A DNA stretch of 7,136 nt, taken from the NCBI GenBank assembly GCA_015662475.1, contig DQUB01000189.1, positions 1-7,136 on the forward strand. Direction: 5' to 3'. A program made the position numbers and the translations under genes. Numbering within the stretch: the stretch's first letter is position 1; each line of letters begins with the position of its first letter. The notes beneath the pieces were generated by a model, which had not been told where the DNA came from, made no database searches, and saw only the letters and a program-made list of their open reading frames with translations. This stretch comes from Pyrodictium sp. (GTDB lineage: Archaea; Thermoproteota; Thermoprotei_A; Sulfolobales; Pyrodictiaceae). Positions 1 through 5,822 of this stretch are shown here, piece by piece.

Positions 1-1
1 G

Positions 2-784
2 CAAAAACTAGCTGAAATGCTGCATTGTGAAAGTGTAAAAGTAGACCACCCCAAAGTATACAAGTGGTATGCTTGCAACGATATACACCTAGTTGGATGT
101 GAGGACGACGTAGTACACCTAAGCTACCTTGATGAAATCTACCCACAAAACATTAAAGCATACATCATAATTTCACGCCATCAAAGTATATCGCGTAAAC
201 CAACATTATCACTTCACTACCCCGGCAATCCAACATCAGACACAGACCCAGAACATGGTGGGAAACCTCGACAACTAGCTTGGACCTACCCACGTCTAGC
301 AAAAACCCTCTTCCTAGCATACTATGAAGCAGCTGATAGACTAGGACTACTAGACAGCTACAGTTTTACCTTAGAGGCAACACATCACGGACCTACAGAG
401 CTTAGAAAACCGGTTATTTTCATAGAGATTGGGAGTAGTGAGCGAGAATGGAGCGATAAAAAAGCTCAACAAGCTCTTGCAGAAGCAATAGTGGAAACCT
501 TAGAGCGAGGACCTGTTGAAACGTGTACACCGGTAATAGGTGTAGGTGGAACCCACTATCCCGAAAAACATACACGTTTAATGCTAGAAACAGACTATTG
601 TTATGGACATATATTTGCAAAGTATGTGCTTAAAGAACTAGACAAAGAGCTTCTAAAGCAAGCTATAGTAAAAAGTGTTGATCCTATCAAAGGCGTGGTA
701 GTGTTGAAGGTGCCGTCAAAAGTAAAAGAGATTGTAAGAGAGGTTGCAGGCGAATTTAGCCTAAAAGTGGATGTGCAAAGCTAA
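2..784 (+). CDS. dtdA: D-aminoacyl-tRNA deacylase DtdA/DTD2 (archaeal type), 5'-partial
   Basis: This enzyme hydrolyses the ester bond of D-aminoacyl-tRNAs, releasing free D-amino acid and reusable tRNA, as a chirality check on translation in the cytosol. It is the archaeal/plant DTD2 (GEK1-like) family, unrelated in sequence to bacterial DTD. Family hallmarks are visible: an SRH triplet about residue 58 of the visible protein, ATHHGPTEL with the histidine pair (nt 377-403), FIEIGSSEREW just after it, GVGGTHY (nt 539-559) and YGHI (nt 602-613). The frame is open to the left edge: five codons precede the first ATG at 17. From memory of Pyrococcus homologues, that ATG lies inside the first helix (the KLAEML segment), so about 15 residues are missing and 17 is not the true start. 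The C-terminus is complete at TAA 782-784. It converges on atpD with a 17-nt gap. The family call is firm; the true start lies outside the window. Confidence 0.93.
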   Translation, partial: QKLAEMLHCESVKVDHPKVYKWYACNDIHLVGCEDDVVHLSYLDEIYPQNIKAYIIISRHQSISRKPTLSLHYPGNPTSDTDPEHGGKPRQLAWTYPRLAKTLFLAYYEAADRLGLLDSYSFTLEATHHGPTELRKPVIFIEIGSSEREWSDKKAQQALAEAIVETLERGPVETCTPVIGVGGTHYPEKHTRLMLETDYCYGHIFAKYVLKELDKELLKQAIVKSVDPIKGVVVLKVPSKVKEIVREVAGEFSLKVDVQS

Positions 785-801
785 CATGGTGGTGATTTTG
801 G
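785..801. other. 17-nt convergent gap between dtdA and atpD
   Basis: Two genes end face to face here. The gap holds GGTGGTGAT followed by TTTTG, and no T-run long enough to be a convincing archaeal terminator in either direction. Each transcript probably ends inside, or runs antisense through, the other gene. Confidence 0.7.
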
Positions 802-1449
802 TTAGCGTGAAGAAGCTCTTCGCCTCTCAAGTATTCTCTTGAGCATTTTAATCCTCAATATCTCTTCACGCATACGGTCGTCAAGCACTCGTCTAATGAA
901 CTTTATCGCAGACTCATAACGTGGTATTATCATGTAGTCTAGCGCGTTGAGCAATCTCTGCGTTTCCTTTAACTCAGACAACAGCTTCTCTAGCGTAGCC
1001 TCTGTCTCAGCAAGTTTGAGCAGTGCTTCAAGCCCACCAACTAGTTTCTCCTGTGCACTGGATAGTCGTGGTGAAACACGTGTAGTACCAACTATTAGTG
1101 TAGGTACAGTTTCTCTAACAAGCGTATACGATGGAGCTTTTACGGCAAAGAGCACTCTTGTTTTAATGTCTATAGTGGTTGTTGTTGGAGTTGTTAATGC
1201 TATTCCTCTTATCGTTTCGAAACCAGACTCAGCAACAGCTGCTAAAAATTCGTCATACGCTTGCATCAGTATTTCGGCAACCTTCCTATAGGTCTCCTCA
1301 TACTTTTCTATCATCTGTCTTATGAATAGTAATAGTACATCACGTTTTTCTTCAAGAACTCTTCTAATTCTACGTAGTCCTTTGAGCTCGCGTCTTAACC
1401 TAATAAGATTTATTTTGGTTGGTAGAACTTGTTGTGAGGCAAAACCCAT
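802..1449 (-). CDS. atpD: A-type ATP synthase subunit D (central rotor shaft)
   Basis: Subunit D is the rotating axle of the archaeal A1 domain. With F it forms the central stalk that passes torque between the A3B3 head and the membrane ring. The 215-residue protein has the family's expected size and layout. A long N-terminal helix opens with the conserved PTK-NL-RL pattern (residues 10-19). A short central globular part includes a run of threonines (about 86-92). A long C-terminal helix carries the hallmark NALDYMIIPR (168-177) followed by basic residues. It is the last gene of the F-E-A-B-D operon. The ATG at 1449 is 11 nt after the atpB stop, and its GAGG Shine-Dalgarno (1462-1459) overlaps that TGA, so translation is probably coupled to atpB. 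It ends at TAA 804-802, facing dtdA, with no clear terminator. Confident call. Confidence 0.95.
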   Translation of the reverse strand: MGFASQQVLPTKINLIRLRRELKGLRRIRRVLEEKRDVLLLFIRQMIEKYEETYRKVAEILMQAYDEFLAAVAESGFETIRGIALTTPTTTTIDIKTRVLFAVKAPSYTLVRETVPTLIVGTTRVSPRLSSAQEKLVGGLEALLKLAETEATLEKLLSELKETQRLLNALDYMIIPRYESAIKFIRRVLDDRMREEILRIKMLKRILERRRASSR

Positions 1450-1458
1450 TATCTAGTC

Positions 1459-1462
1459 CCTC
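1459..1462 (-). promoter_or_regulatory. Shine-Dalgarno GAGG of atpD, overlapping the atpB stop
   Basis: The GAGG core shares its first two bases with the TGA stop of atpB (minus-strand context TGAGGG) and ends 9 nt before ATG 1449. This fits coupled translation from atpB to atpD. Confidence 0.6.
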
Positions 1463-2903
1463 AGCTCTTCTTCTGTTGATTCTGTGTCTTCTTGCGGTAC
1501 TTGGGATGATACTTTTTGATGTACTCGTCTTTTATCTTGAATAGCTCGCTTTCAGGTAGTATGCTTAGAACCTCCCAAGCAATCTCGAGTGTTTCTTCTA
1601 TCGAGCGGTTCTCGTAGAATCCTTGTTTCAAGAACTTTTGTTCGAAAGCCTCGGCAAATCTAAGGTATTTGCGGTCTACTTCGCTAAGGCTTTCTTCGCC
1701 AACTATGGTTGCTAGCTGGCGTAATTCCTGCGCTCTTGCATAGGCTGCGTATAGCTGGTCAGAGACATTTGCGTGATCTTCTCTTGTTTTGCCAGGACCT
1801 ATACCCTCCTTCATGAGCCTCGATAGGCTCATCAACACGTTGATTGGCGGGTATATACCGCGGTTCCAAAGCTCTCTACTCAACACTATCTGGCCTTCGG
1901 TAATGTATCCTGTCAAGTCTGGGATTGGATGTGTAATGTCGTCGTTAGGCATTGTTAGAATAGGCATTTGTGTTATACTACCCTTCTTGCCTATGGCGCG
2001 GCCAGCACGCTCATATATTGAGGCTAGATCGCTATACATGTAACCTGGATAACCTTGTCTACCAGGCACCTCTTCACGTGCAGCACTTATCTCTCGAAGA
2101 GCCTCACAATAGTTTGTCATGTCAGTCAATATCACAAGTACGTGCATGCCAAGATCAAATGCGAGGTGTTCGGCGAGTGTTAGCGCTGCTCTAGGTGTTA
2201 CAAGCCTCAACATTGGCGGATCATCAGCTAGTGTTACAAACATTGCTGTTCTCTTTAGGGCTCCAGTTTCCTCGAAGAACCTCTTAAAGAATAGAAACTC
2301 GTCATACATTATACCTATAGCTGCAAAAACAACAGCGAACTCCTCACCTTCCCTTCTAACAGTTGCCTGTCTAGCAATCTGTGCTGCAAGCATGTTATGT
2401 GGTAGACCGCTACCGCTGAAAATAGGCAGCTTTTGACCTCTAACCAGTGTATTCATGCCATCAATAGCCGAAATACCAGTTTGAATGAAGTCTTCGGGAT
2501 AGTTTCTTGCAGCAGGATTTAGCGGATCTCCATTAACATCTCTCCATACACCACTAACTATTGGAGGTCCACCATCGATAGGCTCTCCTAGCGCATTAAA
2601 TATCCTGCCTAACATTTCGTCGGAGACCTTTATCTCCAAAGTTCTTGCAAGAAATCTAACCTTAGTACCAGTTACAGGTATTCCCGTAGTACCTTCAAAG
2701 ACTTGTACAACAGCATAGTTTGTAGATGTTTCGAGCACTCTACCCCTTCTAATCTCGCCATTTGGCAGCTCAACTTCAACAATTTCATCGTAAGCAGCAT
2801 CGCTAACGCCTTCAACTATGAGTAGAGGTCCCTTTATCTCACTAACAGTTTCATACTCTCTAGCTACAGCTAGTTTCTTGCCCGTAGCTTGCTGCAAAGA
2901 CAT
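1461..2903 (-). CDS. atpB: A-type ATP synthase subunit B (regulatory, non-catalytic)
   Basis: Subunit B alternates with A in the A3B3 hexamer; it binds nucleotide but does not hydrolyse it. From the ATG at 2903 the product is 480 residues. The N-terminal beta-barrel contains EYETVSEIKGPLLIVEG. The usual Walker A is replaced by the degenerate IFSGSGLPHN (about 161-170), as expected for B and unlike A. Family blocks ADDPPMLRLVTPRAALTLAE, VPGRQGYPGYMYSDLASIYERAGR and SRLMKEGIGPGKTREDH follow in order, then a basic C-terminal tail. The frame extends upstream to a GTG at 2918, but that GTG sits inside the AGGTGGGTG purine-rich Shine-Dalgarno (2920-2912). The ATG at 2903 lies 8 nt after its GGTG and is preferred. 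A 38-nt spacer separates it from atpA, the widest gap in this operon. The TGA stop overlaps the atpD Shine-Dalgarno. Confidence 0.96.
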   Translation of the reverse strand: MSLQQATGKKLAVAREYETVSEIKGPLLIVEGVSDAAYDEIVEVELPNGEIRRGRVLETSTNYAVVQVFEGTTGIPVTGTKVRFLARTLEIKVSDEMLGRIFNALGEPIDGGPPIVSGVWRDVNGDPLNPAARNYPEDFIQTGISAIDGMNTLVRGQKLPIFSGSGLPHNMLAAQIARQATVRREGEEFAVVFAAIGIMYDEFLFFKRFFEETGALKRTAMFVTLADDPPMLRLVTPRAALTLAEHLAFDLGMHVLVILTDMTNYCEALREISAAREEVPGRQGYPGYMYSDLASIYERAGRAIGKKGSITQMPILTMPNDDITHPIPDLTGYITEGQIVLSRELWNRGIYPPINVLMSLSRLMKEGIGPGKTREDHANVSDQLYAAYARAQELRQLATIVGEESLSEVDRKYLRFAEAFEQKFLKQGFYENRSIEETLEIAWEVLSILPESELFKIKDEYIKKYHPKYRKKTQNQQKKS

Positions 2904-2911
2904 AACTTCTA

Positions 2912-2920
2912 CACCCACCT
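2912..2920 (-). promoter_or_regulatory. Shine-Dalgarno region AGGTGGGTG of atpB
   Basis: Two overlapping GGTG cores lie 8 and 12 nt before ATG 2903. The GTG at 2918 is inside this motif and has no Shine-Dalgarno of its own upstream, so 2903 is chosen as the start. Confidence 0.6.
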
Positions 2921-2941
2921 AAATCTAATGTGGGGAGAAAC

Positions 2942-4750
2942 TTATGTTTTAGAACCTCCTTTTAGGTGTTCTTCAAGTATTTTGTTTAGCTCGTTGAGAA
3001 GCTCTTCTCTAAGCTTGTATATTTCCTCAACCTTGTCGTTTGGTATTTCAAATCTTGATTTAATGACGAAGTTTCTAAGTTTAATTGCAAGTCTTTCTTT
3101 GATCTTAGCTACTGGGATACCCTGCTCGACAAGACGGAGCGCTAATCTGTAGAAGTCTATTATAGTCATAAGCTGTGCCCATTGTTTTTGAGGTGTAGCA
3201 AAGCAGTCTATTGGGTCGAAGGCATTTTGCTGTAGGAAGCCTTCACGTATCAATCTTGCAACCTCTAATACGAGCTTATCTTTCTCCGATAACCCTTCCG
3301 TGCCAATCAACTTGACAATTTCTTTTAACTCGTCTTCTCTCATGAGGATACGATAAGCTTCATCACGGTATTCTTTCCAGCGTGGATCTATGTGTTCGTG
3401 CCACCATTTTGCTACAAGGTCTACATACGCTGAATAGCTTGTTATCCAGTTAATAGCAGGGTAATGCCTGCTATAAGCTAGTGATGCGTCAAGCGCCCAG
3501 AACACTCTAATGAACCTCTTAGTGTTAGCGGTGACAGGTTCGGTGAAGTCTCCACCTGGTGGTGAGACAGCACCTACAATTGTAACACTGCCAACACGTG
3601 GTGGTCTACCTAGCAGGTATGCTCTTCCTGCACGGCTGTAGAACTCGGCAAGCCTAGATGCTAGATAGCTTGGGAAGCCTTCTTCAGCAGGCATCTCCTC
3701 TAAACGACCTGAAATTTCACGCAATGCTTCTGCCCATCTACTTGTCGAGTCGGCTACTAAGAGTACATCGTAACCCATATCTCTATAGTATTCTGCAATT
3801 GTGACACCGGTATAGATGCTCGCTTCTCTAGCTGCTACAGGCATGTTGCTAGTGTTGGCTATTAGTATTGTTCTCTCTAGCAGAGGCTTTCCTGTCCAAG
3901 GATCTTTGTACTTGGGGAACTTGATTAGAGCTTCTGTCATCTCATTACCTCTCTCACCACAACCAATGTATATTACGACTTTAGCAGCACTCCACTTTGC
4001 AAGACTGTGTAGTGTCACCGTCTTACCACTACCAAAGGGTCCAGGAATAGCTGCAGTACCACCTTTTGCTATTGGGAACATTGTGTCAATAACTCTCATA
4101 CCTGTTATTAGCGGTTCAACAGCCTCTAACTTCTCTTTTACAGGTCTAGGCTTTCTTACAGGCCACTTCTGCAACATCTTTAGCTCTACCTTACCTTTCC
4201 CAGGCACGGTCAGTACAGCTATGGTGTCTTCAACAGTATACTCGCCCTCTGGTGCTAGCCATTCTAGCACGCCATGTACGTCTGGAGGAACCATTATACG
4301 GTGCTCAATTAGGCTAGTTTCCTGCACAACACCAAGTATATCGCCTGGCTCTAGCTTGTCGCCTGGTTTAATGCTTGTGTTTGGCTTGAAATGCCACTTC
4401 TTTTTCCTATCTATAGCCGGTACCTTTATACCTCTCTTCACAAATATTGATCCTGTTATGTCTCTGATCAGAGACAGTGGACGTTGAATACCGTCATATA
4501 TCTGGCCTAGAAGACCTGGGCCTAACTCGACACTTAGTGGTGAACCAGTACCGTAGACAGGTTCTCCAGGACGTAGACCTGTTGTAGACTCATACACTTG
4601 GATGTAAGCTTTATCGCCAGTAATTCTGATTATCTCACCTATAAGCCTCTCTTCACCAACTTCAACCATCTCAAACATTTTAGCGCCAGTCATATTGTCT
4701 GCAACAACTAAAGGTCCAGCAATACGTATGATTCGACCCACCACGGGCAT
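2942..4750 (-). CDS. atpA: A-type ATP synthase subunit A (catalytic)
   Basis: Subunit A is the catalytic subunit of the A1 head, making or hydrolysing ATP as the central stalk turns. From the ATG at 4750 it has 602 residues, the normal size. In order: an N-terminal barrel (VGRIIRIAGPLVVAD), the A-specific non-homologous region (about 105-190), Walker A GPFGSGKT (237-244), GCGERGNEMTE with the catalytic-type glutamate (about 264-274), Walker B and switch VADSTSRWAEALREISGRLE (332-351), then VGAVSPPGGDFTEPVT (about 392-407). The P-loop of archaeal A subunits is a well-known intein site, but here it is uninterrupted. The frame can begin at ATG 4765, overlapping the atpE stop as ATGA. However, GAGGTG (4763-4758) lies 7 nt before ATG 4750, and MPVVGRI matches the family N-terminus. 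The 4765 codon would sit within that Shine-Dalgarno. Confidence 0.97.
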   Translation of the reverse strand: MPVVGRIIRIAGPLVVADNMTGAKMFEMVEVGEERLIGEIIRITGDKAYIQVYESTTGLRPGEPVYGTGSPLSVELGPGLLGQIYDGIQRPLSLIRDITGSIFVKRGIKVPAIDRKKKWHFKPNTSIKPGDKLEPGDILGVVQETSLIEHRIMVPPDVHGVLEWLAPEGEYTVEDTIAVLTVPGKGKVELKMLQKWPVRKPRPVKEKLEAVEPLITGMRVIDTMFPIAKGGTAAIPGPFGSGKTVTLHSLAKWSAAKVVIYIGCGERGNEMTEALIKFPKYKDPWTGKPLLERTILIANTSNMPVAAREASIYTGVTIAEYYRDMGYDVLLVADSTSRWAEALREISGRLEEMPAEEGFPSYLASRLAEFYSRAGRAYLLGRPPRVGSVTIVGAVSPPGGDFTEPVTANTKRFIRVFWALDASLAYSRHYPAINWITSYSAYVDLVAKWWHEHIDPRWKEYRDEAYRILMREDELKEIVKLIGTEGLSEKDKLVLEVARLIREGFLQQNAFDPIDCFATPQKQWAQLMTIIDFYRLALRLVEQGIPVAKIKERLAIKLRNFVIKSRFEIPNDKVEEIYKLREELLNELNKILEEHLKGGSKT

Positions 4751-4757
4751 TGCTACC

Positions 4758-4763
4758 CACCTC
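4758..4763 (-). promoter_or_regulatory. Shine-Dalgarno GAGGTG of atpA, overlapping the atpE stop
   Basis: This is a six-base match to the archaeal consensus. It shares two bases with the TGA stop of atpE and ends 7 nt before ATG 4750. It decides the atpA start, because the alternative ATG at 4765 would fall within the motif. Confidence 0.75.
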
Positions 4764-5397
4764 ATCCGAAAAGCTCTTTCATGGCTCTAGCCCGTGCACG
4801 ATCTAAAGCCTCGGACAATACAGTTTCCAAACGATAGTCAAGACTAATACGTCCATCCCTACTCTGCACTATAAAACCGCCTATAGAGTCTATGGTTTTA
4901 GACGATATTTCAACAGATAAGCCTGTGATTTCACGTTCTACTTCTGGCAAAATTGATTGAATAAGTTCCACATCTTTTGCTGCAGGAACTATAACGGCAC
5001 TTCGTGTGTGCACTGTAATTGTTTGGAGACCGTTTTTCAGCATGCGGCGAAGAATTTCTCGATACTTCTCCTCTGGCACAGTATCTCTAAACCTCTTTAG
5101 AGCCTCTTCAACAGCCTTATTCACATACTCGTTTTTCAGTCTAGCTATCTCAACTCTAAGTCTAGCCTCTAAAGATGATTCGTGTGCTTTCAACCGCTCT
5201 TCTGCTGCACGTAGTATCTCTTCAACTTCCTTTTCTATTGAGGCAAGTGCTTGATCGCGTGCTGTAGCGAGAAGTTGTAGAGATGCTTTAAGAGCTTCAT
5301 CGACCTTCTTATCGACAACATCTTTTACGACTTTCTCGAAAACTTTTTCGAATAGCTTTTCCGGCTTACCTACAACTCTTACCTCCACACTATTCAT
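4762..5397 (-). CDS. atpE: A-type ATP synthase subunit E (peripheral stalk)
   Basis: Subunit E pairs with H to form the peripheral stalks that stop the A3B3 head from turning with the rotor. From the ATG at 5397 it has 211 residues. Residues about 15-110 are highly charged and helical, with heptad-like spacing (VEEILRAAEERLKAHESSLE), fitting the right-handed coiled coil of E. The C-terminal globular domain has the family signature IGGFIVQSRDGRISLDYR (about 172-189). The frame extends to a GTG at 5409 that overlaps the atpF stop. A GGTGA Shine-Dalgarno (5410-5406) placed 8 nt ahead of the ATG makes 5397 the better start. The first dozen residues (MNSVEVRVVGKP) precede the coil and are less typical of the family. 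The partner H is not in the window. The TGA stop is part of the atpA Shine-Dalgarno. Confidence 0.92.
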   Translation of the reverse strand: MNSVEVRVVGKPEKLFEKVFEKVVKDVVDKKVDEALKASLQLLATARDQALASIEKEVEEILRAAEERLKAHESSLEARLRVEIARLKNEYVNKAVEEALKRFRDTVPEEKYREILRRMLKNGLQTITVHTRSAVIVPAAKDVELIQSILPEVEREITGLSVEISSKTIDSIGGFIVQSRDGRISLDYRLETVLSEALDRARARAMKELFG

Positions 5398-5405
5398 ATG
5401 CAAGG

Positions 5406-5410
5406 TCACC
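5406..5410 (-). promoter_or_regulatory. Shine-Dalgarno GGTGA of atpE, overlapping the atpF stop
   Basis: GGTGA contains the TGA stop of atpF and ends 8 nt before ATG 5397. It decides the atpE start against the overlapping GTG at 5409 and suggests that terminating ribosomes reinitiate on atpE. Confidence 0.65.
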
Positions 5411-5720
5411 CTATTCCGAGTGCTTGGAGCAACTTTTTCCTCATGTCTATGGGTTTTCCAGGGTTCCTCGGCGTAGGCAATTTTGATACAAGTATTTCTG
5501 GTTTCTCTCTTTTAGCAAGTTTTACAATGTCTTCAACCTCTTTGGAATCGAAGAATTCGCTTGCAACAAATATTATGCCTATATCTTCTCTCTTTAATAG
5601 TTCGCGAAGCTTTAATGCAGCTTCTCCAGCATTCTTTACCACATATGATTCGACGCCTATGATCTTAAAAGCTGTTGCAACGTACTCATCGGCAATGACA
5701 GCAATACGTTTCTCGGACAA
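5406..5720 (-). CDS. atpF: A-type ATP synthase subunit F (central stalk), TTG start
   Basis: Subunit F binds subunit D in the central stalk; in studied enzymes it modulates ATPase activity. From TTG 5720 it has 104 residues, the usual F length, with the Rossmann-like pattern expected: beta strand KRIAVIADEY at the start, helix TAFKIIGV, strand IGIIFVASEFF (about 49-59), strand ILVSKLP followed by a proline-rich turn, and a C-terminal helix MRKKLLQALGIG. The open frame continues upstream to 5795, which would add 25 residues. That extension has no family counterpart and would read through the TATA-like box at 5754-5765. A transcript starting about 26 nt past that box (near 5733) would begin inside the extension. 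GATCA (5729-5725), matching the extended archaeal Shine-Dalgarno, lies 4 nt before the TTG. It is the first gene of the F-E-A-B-D operon. Family call firm, start likely. Confidence 0.9.
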   Translation of the reverse strand: MSEKRIAVIADEYVATAFKIIGVESYVVKNAGEAALKLRELLKREDIGIIFVASEFFDSKEVEDIVKLAKREKPEILVSKLPTPRNPGKPIDMRKKLLQALGIG

Positions 5721-5724
5721 ACTA

Positions 5725-5731
5725 TGATCCC
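5725..5731 (-). promoter_or_regulatory. Possible Shine-Dalgarno (GGGATCA) of atpF
   Basis: GATCA matches the distal part of the archaeal consensus GGAGGTGATCA and ends 4 nt before the TTG at 5720. The match is partial. It supports the short 104-residue form of subunit F over the upstream-extended frame. Confidence 0.45.
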
Positions 5732-5753
5732 TTGATAGACCCCTTAGCCAAAT

Positions 5754-5765
5754 ACTTTTAAATAT
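5754..5765. promoter_or_regulatory. TATA-like box between divergent atpF and atpI
   Basis: On the minus strand this reads ATATTTAAAAGT and on the plus strand ACTTTTAAATAT. The TTTAAA core (5757-5762) is a perfect palindrome, so TBP could bind for either direction. An archaeal transcription start about 26 nt away would be near 5733 for atpF, giving a leader of about 13 nt, and near 5786 for atpI. It is the only strongly AT-rich box in the divergent region. No clear-cut BRE settles the direction: plus has CAAATAC beside the box, minus has ACACA. Assigned from position and composition only. Confidence 0.6.
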
Positions 5766-5812
5766 TGTGTTGTACTGTGAACCGGATGCGGGCAAAAGGC
5801 TTCTATGTAAAT

Positions 5813-5818
5813 GGTGAT
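5813..5818 (+). promoter_or_regulatory. Shine-Dalgarno GGTGAT of atpI
   Basis: This is a six-base match to the 3' half of the archaeal Shine-Dalgarno consensus GGAGGTGATC. It lies inside a run of five in-frame start-type codons, so it masks the upstream ones and favours TTG 5823. Confidence 0.6.
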
Positions 5819-5822
5819 GGTG

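Noticed and set aside
809..821. Short hairpin GAAGA-AGC-TCTTC near the end of atpD, considered as a terminator.
   Set aside because: A 5-bp stem with a 3-nt loop lying inside atpD coding sequence and with no following T-run is expected by chance. Archaeal termination relies on T-tracts more than on hairpins.
947..1291. A 114-codon plus-strand frame opposite atpD, rich in Ser and Val.
   Set aside because: It is antisense to the helices of subunit D. The serine and valine runs are simply complements of Glu/Leu/Thr codons, and no plausible start context was seen.
2400..2425. The damaged-looking Walker A of atpB (SGSGLPHN).
   Set aside because: This is the normal degenerate P-loop of the non-catalytic B subunit, not a mutation or pseudogene.
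3990..4060. Possible intein at the P-loop of atpA, a known insertion site in archaeal A subunits.
   Set aside because: The protein reads straight through GPFGSGKTVTLHSLAKW with no insertion, and the total length is normal.
3816..4487. A 223-codon open frame on the plus strand opposite atpA.
   Set aside because: It lies wholly antisense to strongly conserved atpA sequence, including the P-loop region. Its translation is low-complexity (Ser/Pro/Leu-rich) with no recognisable domain, as expected for the shadow of a real gene.
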